This document shows positions 15,583 through 26,400 of a stretch of DNA of 64,000 nt, in pieces. The notes under the pieces were generated by a model. It had not been told where the DNA came from. It did not search any database and saw nothing but the letters and a program-made list of their open reading frames with translations. Origin of the DNA: Sulfitobacter donghicola DSW-25 = KCTC 12864 = JCM 14565 (lineage in GTDB: Bacteria > Pseudomonadota > Alphaproteobacteria > Rhodobacterales > Rhodobacteraceae); the NCBI RefSeq assembly GCF_000622405.1, contig NZ_JASF01000001.1, forward strand, positions 1 through 64,000, given 5' to 3'. The first letter of the stretch is position 1. Every line of letters starts with the position of its first letter. The translations under genes were made by a program, and so were the position numbers.

Positions 15583-18092
15583 GCGATATCTCTTTGCCGG
15601 ACACAAACGCGACTATGATCTCACCTGTTCCCCCGAACGCCCCACCATGTGATCTGTTCAATCATCCTCACTTTGCAACGGCTCACTGCTACTACGATGA
15701 GAAGGGCGATACCCTTTTTCAGGTGTTCCGTCTTGAGGCCCCTGACCCGGAAGATGCCACGAAAACTGTAAAAACGTTTCGTCCCGCCATCTTCGTTGCC
15801 AATCCTGACGGTTCTCATACATGGCAGTACAAAGCCCCTCCCGCGCCGCGCTCTCTCTACGGCCGCCCTGCTTTAGCGACGATGTCTGATGCCCCTGTAC
15901 TGATCGTAGAAGGTGAAACATGTGCGGATTCTGCGCAGGAAGCATTTCCTACAGTAGCAGTCGTGACATGGCCCGGTGGTTCCAATAGCGTCCGCAAAGC
16001 AGATTTTTCTCCCCTGAAGGGACGGAATGTCATGATCATGCCGGATCACGACGAAGCTGGTGCAAAGGCAGCAATTGCTTTGGTCAAAATATTGCATGAA
16101 GCCGGGGCAAACAGCGTCCGTGTCATCGCTATCGAGGCGCTGTTGAAAGATAAGATCGGGAGCGCTCCCAAAAGGGGTGACATCGTAGATATGCGCAAAG
16201 CAGGCGCGACTTTCAACGGGATTGATACCCTCCCACTTTTGCCGGATCACGATATTCTTGATACGCTGGTAGCGCAGGAGGCTATCCCACCTGCCCCATC
16301 GGTTCATGCTCATCTCCTTGAGGCTTACGGCTATAAGGTCGATCTCCCTGAAATCCTGACGCTGAATGATAACGGCCTTACAAAGGAAGTAGAAAATAAC
16401 CGCGGTGACCGTGTGACTGTGTTTGTCGCCTCTCCTATTGCAGTGATCGGACGCAGCAGGACTGCAGCCGATGGTGCAGGTTGGGGGAAAGTAGTGGCCT
16501 ATCTCACACCGCTCGGCACGTGGGAAACAGTTGTAATTCCTGATGCCATGACGGCTTCAGACGGCCGCGAGATGCGCGAGCTTCTCGCGCGCCGCGGAGT
16601 TATCTGTGGCCAGTGCCCGCAAGGTCGTCAGGCACTGAGAGAGCACTTCGCCTACGCTCAGACCGATACCATTGTCGAGGTTGCAACGCGCTGCGGATGG
16701 AAGGAGCAGTCATTTGTGTTGCCGGACCGTGTGATCTCACCCGAAGGCGCACCGCGCATTTTGCCCCCGGAAAACAACAACGCAGAACATTTTTTCAAGA
16801 CAAGCGGTCGCTTCGACGGATGGCGTGCTTTGTCTAAATCCGTTGCAGGTTCCTCTCGTGCTGTTTTTGGCATCTGCGTTGCACTCTCTGGTCCTCTTGC
16901 AAGAGTCATAGGTGAAACCGGCGGGGGCTTTCACCTCTATGATCGGTCGTCGCGGGGCAAAACCAGCCTGCTCATCACGGCGGCATCTGTCTGGGGTGGG
17001 GGTGGCCGCGATGGCGCCGTGCGCAGTTGGACAATGACTGCCAATGGCGGCGAAGCCATCGCTGCTCAGCACTCCGATAGCTTTATCGCGCTCGACGAGA
17101 TCGGAGTCGCAAGCAGTGATGAGGTTCGCGAAGCGATTTACCGTATGTCCAATGGACAGGGAAAGGCCCGTGCAAACCGTGAGGGGAACGCCACCACCTC
17201 CGCGCAGTGGTTCGCCATGATGCTGTCTTCCGGCGAAGAGCCTGTCGCCACCCTCCTTGAAGGCCGCGGTCGAGGGCGGGACAGCTCCGCACTCACAGGT
17301 GGCATTGCGGTGCGATTGGTGGATATTCCCCATTCCGTATCCGAAGAGCAGACCTTCGAGAGTATTGGTGAGCATGAAAGTGAGGCAACATTTGCCGAGT
17401 GGATTACGGCGCAAGCAAAAACTCATTATGGTCATGCTGGCCCTGCCTTTGTCGAACATCTGGTCACTAATCCGAACGGCGCAAAAAAAGAGATCGACAT
17501 GATCATCTCGACGTTTGTAAAGAATGTTGTAGATCTTGAAGTAGATCCTCAAGTCAGGCGGATTGCGCGTCGTTTTGGCCTTGCCGCTGCAGCTGGTACT
17601 CTTGCGGCCCGCTGGAAGATCGTCGCCTGGCCTGAAGAAACCGCTGTACGGGCAGCAATGAGCTGCTTCAAAGCATGGCTTGCTGCGCGTGGCACCAACG
17701 GGTCCACCGAGGAAATTACTGCCCTGCGTCAGGTCGCAAAGTTCTTTGAGAGCCACGGGGCAAGCCGGTTCGAAAAGATCAAGCGTGTGGAAAATGCCGA
17801 CGGTATTGGGGAAGATAATGAATCACGCTCGGATATGGACACCACCGTCCGTGACAGGTGCGGTTATCGCGAAGATACGAACGGGATGGTTTACTACGTT
17901 ACTCCACAGGCTTGGCGCACAGAAATTTGTGCAGGTCTTGATCCTGTTTATGTTGCGAAACTTTTGCGGGAAAGGGGTGCCCTTACTGGTGACACTGGTG
18001 GTCGCTTGCAGAAAAATGTCCGTCTGCCCGAAGGGTCACGTCCAGTCCGAGTTTACATGATTAGGCCGGACAGGATTGGTGACATCGATTAA
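15579..18092 (+). CDS. Toprim/DUF927 primase-helicase-like protein
   Basis: An 837-residue protein of the type found in phages, plasmids and integrated elements. Residues about 105-210 form a Toprim-like domain (VLIVEGETCADSA with the catalytic Glu, then MIMPDHDEAG with the Asp pair). Residues about 250-640 are DUF927, a P-loop helicase-related domain with a Walker A-like YDRSSRGKTSLL and Walker B-like SFIALDEIG. The C-terminal 150 residues end in a winged-helix-like region (ITALRQVAKFFESHG...YVAKLLRERGAL). Probably initiates or unwinds DNA for replication of a former mobile element. No integrase accompanies it in the window. It is coupled to the primase-like gene upstream. Confidence 0.8.
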   Translation: MSDISLPDTNATMISPVPPNAPPCDLFNHPHFATAHCYYDEKGDTLFQVFRLEAPDPEDATKTVKTFRPAIFVANPDGSHTWQYKAPPAPRSLYGRPALATMSDAPVLIVEGETCADSAQEAFPTVAVVTWPGGSNSVRKADFSPLKGRNVMIMPDHDEAGAKAAIALVKILHEAGANSVRVIAIEALLKDKIGSAPKRGDIVDMRKAGATFNGIDTLPLLPDHDILDTLVAQEAIPPAPSVHAHLLEAYGYKVDLPEILTLNDNGLTKEVENNRGDRVTVFVASPIAVIGRSRTAADGAGWGKVVAYLTPLGTWETVVIPDAMTASDGREMRELLARRGVICGQCPQGRQALREHFAYAQTDTIVEVATRCGWKEQSFVLPDRVISPEGAPRILPPENNNAEHFFKTSGRFDGWRALSKSVAGSSRAVFGICVALSGPLARVIGETGGGFHLYDRSSRGKTSLLITAASVWGGGGRDGAVRSWTMTANGGEAIAAQHSDSFIALDEIGVASSDEVREAIYRMSNGQGKARANREGNATTSAQWFAMMLSSGEEPVATLLEGRGRGRDSSALTGGIAVRLVDIPHSVSEEQTFESIGEHESEATFAEWITAQAKTHYGHAGPAFVEHLVTNPNGAKKEIDMIISTFVKNVVDLEVDPQVRRIARRFGLAAAAGTLAARWKIVAWPEETAVRAAMSCFKAWLAARGTNGSTEEITALRQVAKFFESHGASRFEKIKRVENADGIGEDNESRSDMDTTVRDRCGYREDTNGMVYYVTPQAWRTEICAGLDPVYVAKLLRERGALTGDTGGRLQKNVRLPEGSRPVRVYMIRPDRIGDID

Positions 18093-18094
18093 GC

Positions 18095-18126
18095 AAAAAA
18101 GGGCGCTCCACTGGAGTGCCCGTCTT
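18095..18126 (+). terminator. Hairpin after the DUF927 gene
   Basis: GGGCGCT (18101-18107) pairs with AGTGCCC (18115-18121) through one G-T wobble; it is preceded by A6 and followed by TCTTT. It could stop transcription from either side, but the T-run is weak on the plus strand. Confidence 0.45.
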
Positions 18127-18680
18127 TGCCCGGAACCTTCCCTCACTTTATTGAAATGGTCGTGCTTTTCAGGATGAATTGCGGCTTGGTTAAGATGTCC
18201 CAGATTAATTTCAATGTCGCTTTTCGTATCCATTCATGCGTGTTGAATACATCTTAACGCGCTGTCAAAAATTGCCGGACTACTGCACCTACAGGTCCGG
18301 TCTCTCATGCAACAAGCTCTGAGTCATGTCTGGGCAGACCACCGCCGTATGCAGCGTGGCCAAGGCTGTCTCAGGCTGTGAGTTTGGCTAGGGTGCTTAG
18401 ACCGTCCAGGACGCTGGCTGGCTGGTTGATAAGTCATGCCACACCACTATCCTGTCACAGCCTTTTTGCCACAATATAGTATAGAAATAGCGGCGCCTTA
18501 CGTGTCACCGCCAGTTCCAGTAAGTTTGCATTATCGGGTACAATAAATAGCCCCCCATTAACCTAAATTGCGATAGGATTTGTATGAATCTCCTTCTTTC
18601 TGGATACGTATATTTATTGCTAAATGTTTTGGTCCCTTCAACGGCACACATGCTGCGTATATAAACCTAAGAGCACCTAT
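18127..18680. other. Intergenic region, no gene seen
   Basis: About 550 bases between the DUF927 gene and the broken epimerase. Apart from a small inverted repeat (CCGGAC/GTCCGG, about 18271-18297), nothing recognisable was found on either strand. Confidence 0.4.
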
Positions 18681-19482
18681 ATGATGAAACTGCGGGTTTT
18701 GGTTTTGGGCGGCAGTGGTCGTATCGGCAGTTTAGTACGGCGCAGCTGGGCGCGTGAAACAGGTACGACATTTACCTTTCAGACGCGGCACCCGTCGCCT
18801 ATGCATCAGAGTGATATCGTCTGGAACGTTTTGTCAGAGCCCCCAGATGCCTTGGGCACGGTGCCGCCTTTTGACTGTATGGGGGTGCTGTCAGGGATTG
18901 TTCGGAGGCCGGGTGCCGATCTGTCACTCAACACTGCTATCGGGTCTGCTTGTATTGCGGCTGCTGCACAGTACGGAATCGGGCATGTTCTGCTTGCCTC
19001 CAGCTCTGCGGTCTATGGCAGTTACAGCGATGATCCGTTTTCCGAAAGAGATCCGCTGGAGCCGGTCAACGACTATGGGCGCGCTAAACATGCGATGGAA
19101 GTCGCTTGCCACACACAAGCTCGCGCATCGGGGGTGCATTTGTACTGTCTACGTATAGGGAATGTCGCGGGTGCCGATGCGCCGCTCCTATATTGGGCCT
19201 GACAGTCTGGCGCGTGCTATCGTGTCATTAGCCCGACACCGTGCACAGCTTCCCGATGTGCTCAATATTGCCCCCTCTCCTGTCACCATGGGCGCCTTGG
19301 CCAAGGCGACGGGCATGCCGGTCACATTACATACCGCTCAAGACACAGCTCATCAGCATATCACTCTCGATTGCAACGCGCTGGCTGTGCTGCATGAATT
19401 TGATCCGGCAGAATCAACTGCGGCCGAGATGATCAGCCAATGGCGCAGTGCCCTTGATAAAGATACTTCTCACACAGCCTGA
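18681..19482 (+). pseudogene. NAD-dependent epimerase/dehydratase, broken
   Basis: Short-chain epimerase of the extended SDR type: MMKLRVLVLGGSGRIGS is the NAD-binding loop, LLASSSAVYGSYSDD and DYGRAKHAME carry the Ser and Tyr-xxx-Lys catalytic residues, and LRIGNVAGADA is a normal substrate-side strand. At about 19185 the frame ends early (..PLLYWA stop) while a second frame continues with SYIGPDSLARAIVSLARH and runs to 19482. The segment that normally separates NVAGAD from YIGP is missing, so a small out-of-frame deletion rather than a single-base slip is likely. It would have acted on a nucleotide sugar; substrate unknown. Confidence 0.72.
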
Positions 19483-19716
19483 GACATAGGGCCCTCTCCT
19501 GAACTACGAGGCTTGTTATTATCTTCTGACACAAAGGTTCTGCCCTGCTGTTCCCCAAAAGAGGGTGTTCAAGTAGTGTGGGCATTCGGAGGTTATGCAC
19601 CTGACAAAAGCCGCGGGGCTGCAGATGAGGGAAGCGAGGCGCTTACATCTTGTCCGTTGGGGCCTGAAGTGTAATCAAAGACCTCAAACAGATGTATAAT
19701 GTAAAAGAGCCAGCCC

Positions 19717-20721
19717 ATGAACAAAAATATACTCGTTGTCGGAGGGGCCGGATACATCGGATCACACACCACATTGGCCTTGCAAGAGGCGGGGTATCGC
19801 GCGGTTGTCTATGACAATTTCTCAAGTGGGCACCGCGATGCCTGCTTTGGCGCCGAAACGGTTGAGGGCGCGTTGGAGAATACCGCCCTGTTGACTGACA
19901 CGATGCAGCGCCATGACATCGGGAGCGTCATCCATTTTGCCGCGCTGATCGAGGCGGGACAGTCTGTCGTTACGCCACTGCCCTTTTTCGAAAACAACGT
20001 GGCCGGAACGGTATCCTTGTTGGAGGCGATGAATGCTGCGGGTGTTTCACGGTTGGTGTTCTCCTCCACAGCGGCCGTTTACGGTAACCAGACCCAAAGG
20101 CCCTTGCTGGCCGAAGATCTGCCACGCCAGCCCATCAATCCCTACGGTGACAGCAAGGCGATGGTGGAAACCATTTTGGAAAGCTGCGCCACAGCGCATG
20201 GCCTACAGGCCATCGCACTGCGCTACTTCAACGCCAGTGGCGCGGATGCCCAAGGCCGCTGCGGGGAACGCCATGACCCTGAAACCCATCTCATTCCGCT
20301 GATCATTCAAGCGGCCCAGGGCACCCGCTCCCAAATCAAGATCTACGGTACAGACTATGCGACCCCCGATGGCACCTGTATCAGAGACTACATCCACGTG
20401 AGCGATCTGGCCTTGGGCCATGTGGCAGCGGTGCGTCATCTGCTTGAAGGGGATGTGCCAGGAGTTCAAGCAATCAATCTGGGAACGGGGGAAGGCAGAA
20501 GTGTCCGGCAGGTTGTGGATGCGGTGAAACGGATATCAAATACGGATTTTGATGTAGTGGAGGACCTCCGGCGCGCTGGTGATCCCGCAACCTTGGTGGC
20601 CGATGTGGCTCGTGCGCATACCGTATTAGGGTGGCAGGCGATACATAGTGATCTCGATACCATCGTCCGCGATGCATGGGCTTTTGCAGAACAGATACGC
20701 ACGCGTAAAGTTTCATCCTGA
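19717..20721 (+). CDS. galE: UDP-glucose 4-epimerase
   Basis: A 334-residue SDR enzyme that interconverts UDP-glucose and UDP-galactose. The NAD loop GGAGYIGSHTT, the catalytic SSTAAVYG serine strand, the NPYGDSKAMVE Tyr-xxx-Lys motif and the RYFNASGADAQGRCGE substrate loop are all present, as is RDYIHVSDLA. Full family length. It supplies galactose for the polysaccharide made by this locus. A TATAAT lies about 20 bases upstream of the start, but no clear -35 was seen. It converges on the RTX gene ending at 20752. Confidence 0.92.
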   Translation: MNKNILVVGGAGYIGSHTTLALQEAGYRAVVYDNFSSGHRDACFGAETVEGALENTALLTDTMQRHDIGSVIHFAALIEAGQSVVTPLPFFENNVAGTVSLLEAMNAAGVSRLVFSSTAAVYGNQTQRPLLAEDLPRQPINPYGDSKAMVETILESCATAHGLQAIALRYFNASGADAQGRCGERHDPETHLIPLIIQAAQGTRSQIKIYGTDYATPDGTCIRDYIHVSDLALGHVAAVRHLLEGDVPGVQAINLGTGEGRSVRQVVDAVKRISNTDFDVVEDLRRAGDPATLVADVARAHTVLGWQAIHSDLDTIVRDAWAFAEQIRTRKVSS

Positions 20722-20751
20722 AGCAGAAAATCTTGTTACCGCCGAGGAAGT

Positions 20752-23253
20752 TTACCCCAACAGATCAAATGTCGTGCCCCCAAGTGTCAGGTTGATCTCG
20801 TCTTGGTTGGCGCCATCCACCAGTGCCCATAGGATCTGGCCTGTTGGTTTGTAGATCACAAAGGCCTCTGCAACATCAGCTTCTCCCGCACTTTGCGTCA
20901 ACGCAGTGTTGATCTGGAACTGCGATGCTGTTGCAGCGGCATTGCCAAAAGCAAGTGTATCGCCCTGACTGCCAAGATAATCCTGTATCCAGTCTACCCC
21001 ATGATTTTCAGTACCGAGATGGTAAAACGTATCCGCCCCATCGCCCCCGTTCAATTGATCAAATCCGAACCCTCCATTGAGAAAGTCGTCTCCGTCGCCA
21101 CCAAACAGGCGATCACCCAGGGCGGACCCGGTAAGCATATCATTCCCCTCGCCCCCGATTACCAGATCAGCGCCAAAACCTCCCACTATCACGTCATTGC
21201 CACCATCGCCGCGCAACTCGTCATTGCCATAGCCACCGTCGATTGTGTCGTTCCCTGCCTCTCCAAAGATAAGATCGCGCAGATCATCCACGTCTTCACC
21301 GCCGACAAGAAGATCGTCGCCGTTCCCTCCGACCAATGTATCATTCCCCAGCCCCCCATAGATCACGTCATCCAGATCTGCACCGACAAGTCGATCGTCC
21401 TGCGTGCTACCCGTCAGGGATAGTGGCGTTTCTGACGTGACCAGGGGCACGAGCTTGACTTCCACCTCCAGCTCCGACTCAAGGTCCAACACGGACTCTT
21501 CAGTAATAGCCTCTACAGGCGTTGTGGCATGCGCACTGGTCAACATCTCTGTGGTGCCTTGCCCGTCAATATACTGCACCACAACCGTAAGAGCGCTGTC
21601 TGCATCCTCCGACACAACCCTGTAGGAAGCGCCGGTCGCCCCCTCTATCAGCACGCTATCGCGCATCCATTGAAAGCCCAACTCTCCAAGCCCGTCCATA
21701 TCCTCCAGCAAGGTGGTGATCGCGGTTATTTCCGCCCCGACAACAGGTATCCCCGCAAGAGTGACAACACCCTCTGGCAGATCGTTGATATTCCTGATGG
21801 ACGCGGTGGTGGCGCTGATGACACGGTGCGTGGTGCCACCATTACTGTATTCGGCGCTCACGTTGACCTTGGTGCCCACATCTTGCTGGCTCAGGACATA
21901 GCTGCTGTCTGTGGCACCATCGATCTGTACGCCGTCACGCAGCCAACGATAGTTGATATCTGCAACAAGAGCCCCGAACAAGTCCGTGAGGCCTGAGAAT
22001 GTGGCCGTGAGCGTCGCACCTTGCTCTGCCTGCCCAGTGAGTGTGACGCTTGGCACGCTTTCTGTCGAGTTGCCCAGTACAAATATTTCGCCACCATCTG
22101 GCAAGCTGACATATTGGAAACTGTCGTACTCGGTCACGGTTATGTCTGCGCGTGCCGTGTCGTCCAATGCACCCAGATCAAGCACATCAAGACCGAATTC
22201 AAAATCATAGACCGTATCACTGCCCATGCCGTTCTCTAGGATGATGCGATCAGCCCCGTCACCGGTTCGAATGGAATCGTCCCCCGCGCCGGCGCGCAAG
22301 ATGTCATTCCCTGCTCCGCCCAGCAAAAAGTCATTGCCATCTCCACCTTCCAGAAAGTCATTGCCCTCCTGCCCGAAAACAACATCATCTCCCCCACCGC
22401 CAAGCAAGGTATCATCGCCACTATTCCCTTGCAGGCGGTCATCCCCGCCAAGGCCGTCGATATAATCGCCGAGAATGGTGCCAAACACAGTTTCCCCCTC
22501 CTGTGTTGTCAGCTCCAGAGTACTTCCTTGTGCGGTATATCCTTCTATCTCATAGCCAATATCAGCCAACATTGCGAGTTCTAGCTGGCCCGGTAATTTA
22601 CGGGTGCCTATCAGTGCGACCGGATCGAGCAGCGCATCATCGTCGTGGAACCCTTCCTCTATATGACCGTCATGCTCATCCAATGGCACACCAGCACCGC
22701 GGTTAACAGCAAGAGTATTGATACCGGTAAATGTGTGATCAACAGCCAGCGCCTCAAAGGTGGTTGATGTCCCTATGCCCAAAACATGGCCCAGCTCATG
22801 CAGCACGGTCGTCAGCAGGTCATTTTTGCCCTCTTCGGGTGCATCCAGATCCAGACCCCAATCATCACGCTCGCCCAATACCAATATACCGGCCCAAGGC
22901 TCAAAATCGGTGACTGCACCTGTATCGCGGAAGTCATGGCTCACACGGGATTGAAAAATATCACCATCGGCGTTTGTGCCTGCAAATCCCCCCAACCCAA
23001 GCGAGTTGAGTTCGCGCGAACCTGCAAATATCAACAGATCATCTATGTCTTCGGTCAGGGTAATTGTCTCGGTCTGGCCCGGCACAGAAGGGTTTGAAAT
23101 GGTGAAGGTCGTGCCAGCAGCTACATCTTCGAATTCGTCTTGAATGTGCCCTGACCAGATTTCGGCAGCGCGCTCCAGAACCAATCGGACTGCGGGATCG
23201 TCATAAAAACCCGTTGTATCGAACCGGTAATCAAAAACAATGTTGAAGCCCAT
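20752..23253 (-). CDS. RTX protein with leishmanolysin-like metallopeptidase domain
   Basis: An 833-residue modular exoprotein. Residues 1-235 form a zinc metallopeptidase with LHELGHVLGIGT (His152, Glu153, His156). The usual third His of the HExxHxxGxxH form is absent, but HIEEGF around residue 197 and the LAMLADIGYEI turn resemble bacterial leishmanolysin-like enzymes, where the third ligand lies further on. RTX repeats (about 250-365), two Ig-like units with xWLRDG or xWMRDS..GAT..SYxL (about 395-590) and a second RTX block follow, then the shared C-terminal module ending TTFDLLG. ATG at 23253 has GAGGA upstream. Type I secretion is expected from the family. Confidence 0.8.
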   Translation of the reverse strand: MGFNIVFDYRFDTTGFYDDPAVRLVLERAAEIWSGHIQDEFEDVAAGTTFTISNPSVPGQTETITLTEDIDDLLIFAGSRELNSLGLGGFAGTNADGDIFQSRVSHDFRDTGAVTDFEPWAGILVLGERDDWGLDLDAPEEGKNDLLTTVLHELGHVLGIGTSTTFEALAVDHTFTGINTLAVNRGAGVPLDEHDGHIEEGFHDDDALLDPVALIGTRKLPGQLELAMLADIGYEIEGYTAQGSTLELTTQEGETVFGTILGDYIDGLGGDDRLQGNSGDDTLLGGGGDDVVFGQEGNDFLEGGDGNDFLLGGAGNDILRAGAGDDSIRTGDGADRIILENGMGSDTVYDFEFGLDVLDLGALDDTARADITVTEYDSFQYVSLPDGGEIFVLGNSTESVPSVTLTGQAEQGATLTATFSGLTDLFGALVADINYRWLRDGVQIDGATDSSYVLSQQDVGTKVNVSAEYSNGGTTHRVISATTASIRNINDLPEGVVTLAGIPVVGAEITAITTLLEDMDGLGELGFQWMRDSVLIEGATGASYRVVSEDADSALTVVVQYIDGQGTTEMLTSAHATTPVEAITEESVLDLESELEVEVKLVPLVTSETPLSLTGSTQDDRLVGADLDDVIYGGLGNDTLVGGNGDDLLVGGEDVDDLRDLIFGEAGNDTIDGGYGNDELRGDGGNDVIVGGFGADLVIGGEGNDMLTGSALGDRLFGGDGDDFLNGGFGFDQLNGGDGADTFYHLGTENHGVDWIQDYLGSQGDTLAFGNAAATASQFQINTALTQSAGEADVAEAFVIYKPTGQILWALVDGANQDEINLTLGGTTFDLLG

Positions 23254-23403
23254 ACTACAAATATCCTCACACCTGCTGAAAAACAGACAAACATGCGAGG
23301 ATGCCCCCATTCAGCAAAGACTGAGACATCTGTTGGTCACGTGGGGCAGTGTACCACACGCACTCTCGCAGAGGTCCATTCAAACTGTGAAAGGAGGTGA
23401 ATT

Positions 23404-23437
23404 AAGGGCCAGAACAGTATTTAATTCTGGCCCTTTT
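23404..23437 (-). terminator. Hairpin after the giant RTX gene
   Basis: GGGCCAGAA (23406-23414) and TTCTGGCCC (23425-23433) form a perfect 9-bp stem with a 10-base loop, just downstream of the stop at 23443. On the minus strand it is followed by TTAATT; on the plus strand by TTTT, so it may work in both directions. Confidence 0.6.
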
Positions 23438-23442
23438 GAGTT

Positions 23443-26400
23443 TCAGGCTGTCAGATCAAACACATCGCCACCGATTTGCAGGTTGATTTCGTCTTGGCCC
23501 ATGCCGTCCACCAGTGCCCAGACAATCTGGCCCGTGGGGCGGAAGATGATGAACGCATCCGCCACATCCGCATCGCCTGCACCGGGAGTGAAGGCCTCGT
23601 TGATCTGGAACTGGGTGCGGGTCGCACTGACATTCCCCAGCACCAGCAGGTCCCCCTCGGCGCTGTTATAATCCTGTATCCAGTCCGCACCGTGGCTGGC
23701 GATCCCGAGGTGGAAGAAATCATCCGCGCCGGTCCCCCCGTTCATCCGGTCAAAGCCGAAACCGCCATTGATGAAATCATCGCCATCACCGCCGAACAGC
23801 TGGTCCCCCAGCGCCGCACCGCTCATGGTGTCATCGCCCGCGCCACCGATCAGCGTATCAGCACCAAACCCGCCGGCAAGCTGGTCGTTGCCCGCATCGC
23901 CGCGCAGCTCGTCGTTACCATAACCGCCATCGATAGTGTCATCGCCGTCGCCGCCAAAGACTACATCGCGCAGATCAGCGTCAGAAGCGCCGCCCGTGAT
24001 CTCGTCATTGCCGCTGCCGCCATTGATCGTATCGGCGCCGTCACCGCCTGCCAGCGTATCATCGCCCGCGTTCCCGATCAGTCGGTCGTTGCCGGCCGCA
24101 CCACTGATATTGTCGACAAATTCGCTCCCTGTCAGCCTATTGTCACCCGTATCACCGAACAGGGTGAAGCCGACATCAACAGGCTCTTCGATCACCGGAG
24201 CGGCTTGCACCTCTACAGGGGTCGAAGACACTTGTTCGACAGTGCCAAAGCCGTCGGTATATGTGCCGCGCACAAACAGCTCTGTTTCGACGTCGTCAGC
24301 CCCCAGTGTATAGGTTGTGCCGGTTTGGCCACTCACTGCAACATTATCACGGAACCACTGGTAGGAAATGGGGCCAAGGCCGTCTTCATCTGTGATCGCG
24401 GGATCTACGCTCAACTGCTCGCCCTCGCGCAGCCCCCCACCTACGATCAGGGTGCCGCCAACAGGATCATTAACGTTTGCGATAGGGCCTGTCTGGCTGG
24501 AGATCAGTTTTTCTGCCTGACCGCTGCCGTCGGTATAAGTTACTTCTACGGTGACGAAGTTGCCCACATCCCGTTGCGTCAGGGTATAGCTTGATGCGAC
24601 AGCGCTCTCGATCCGTTCACCACTGCGCAGCCATTGGTAGCTAAAGCTGCCCAGCCCGTCGACATCAGAAATATCCGCAGTGCTGGCTGTGAGGGTCTGA
24701 TCTTCAGTTGGCGTGCCGTTAACCACAAGTGCGCCCACGGGGGCATCGTTCAGGTTCGTAATGGCCTGTGTTGGCGTGCTGGTCAGTGTATTTCCGTTAT
24801 AGGTGACACGTGCTGAAATCTGCGCCTCTGTATCGGCTTGCGTCAGCACATAACTTTGAGATGTTGCACCGCTGACGACATTGCCATCGCGCAACCATTC
24901 ATAGCTAACCGCTGAGGGGGTCTCCCCGAGCAATGTCGTGGCGCCTTCCAGTGTAACCGTCAGGGTGGCATCCTGTGTCTCGGCACCAATGATAACAAGA
25001 CGGTCGACATCACCGCTTGTATCCCCCAACAGTGTGATGCTGCCCCCATCGGCAAGTGTTACTTTCTGACCTCCTGTGACCTGCGTGGTCACAAGCGCCG
25101 AGATTTGGCTCGAACTCAGACCCGAGGTATCCAAACCGTCGGTGCCAAACTCGAAATCCCGCACTGTATCATTGCCCATGCCTGTGCTCAGGACAAAATG
25201 GTCTGCTCCCTCGCCACCGAACAATACATCATTCGACGTGCCGCCATCAAGGGTGTCATCCCCCGCATTGCCTTTCAGTGTATCACTCCCACTGCCACCA
25301 CGCAGGACGTCGTCTGTCTCACGCCCGCTGATGATGTCATTACCACCCAGCCCGTCGAGAGTTGTGGTGGTCGATGTCACGCTCAGTACATCCGCGCCGC
25401 TGGTGGCCACATCGCCCACCTCGACTAAATCACCCACATCGATCGCATCCCTTCGATTTTCGAAGACCCGCGCGTGCAGTTGCTCCATGGTAAAGGTGGA
25501 GCCATCCGCAAACTGCACCTGCTCGATCGCACCTGCATGTGTCCCTGAATAGGAGTTTGCCAGCGTCAGCACATCGCGCGCGCCATGGGCATTGCCGAAA
25601 TCCATAACCAGATTGTCCGCGCCACCCAGAGTGACCGCCATGTTCTCGGCTAGGTACCCTTCGACGATCACTGTGTCGGAGCCGCCTGTGGTCGTGCCCA
25701 GATCGTTGATGGAATCCCGCCCGTCGCCGGTACGGTAGATATAAGTGTCGCCACCTGCACCACCGGAGGAAACATCACCGTCGCCTTCGCCGCCCAGCAT
25801 CGTATCATTGCCATCAAAGCCGAACAGCTGGTTTGCCTGCCCATCTCCCCGCAGCAAATCGTTGAAGTCAGAGCCATGCGCATGTTCGATATCGCGCAAG
25901 GTATCGAAATAGCCCAAACCGTCCCAAGCTGTGCCTTTGACCAAATCAACGGTCACGTCAGAGGTGGAATTAAGATAGCGCACAACATCCCCTGCGCCAG
26001 CCCCCCCGTTGATCGTGTCGGTCCCAACTTCACCCCACAACTGGTCATTACCATCACCACCGGTTAAACTATCGTTGCCTGCCCCACCCAGAATGATATC
26101 GTCACCAGCGTTGCCGGAAATCTGGTCATTGCCTGCAAAACCAAAGAGGCGGTTAGCCGCGCTGTTGCCAGTAATCTGGTCAACATGCTCAGAGCCGTGT
26201 ACGTTTTCGATGTTGATAAGCGTGTCACGTGCCTGTCCACCATCAGTGGCTACACCGATTGAAAGATCGACACTTACTCCGCGCGCCTCATCGCGGTAGC
26301 GCACCAGATCGGATCCCGTGCCCCCGTCGATGGTGTCGGCACCCGCCTCGCCCCAAATCTCATCATCACCATTGCCCCCAAGCAGGCTGTCATTTCCTTC

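Noticed and set aside
23476..24594. Plus-strand frame of 372 codons that recurs almost identically near 57 kb
   Set aside because: It is the antisense of the shared RTX module; the recurrence is explained by the 561-bp inverted repeat, not by a second gene.
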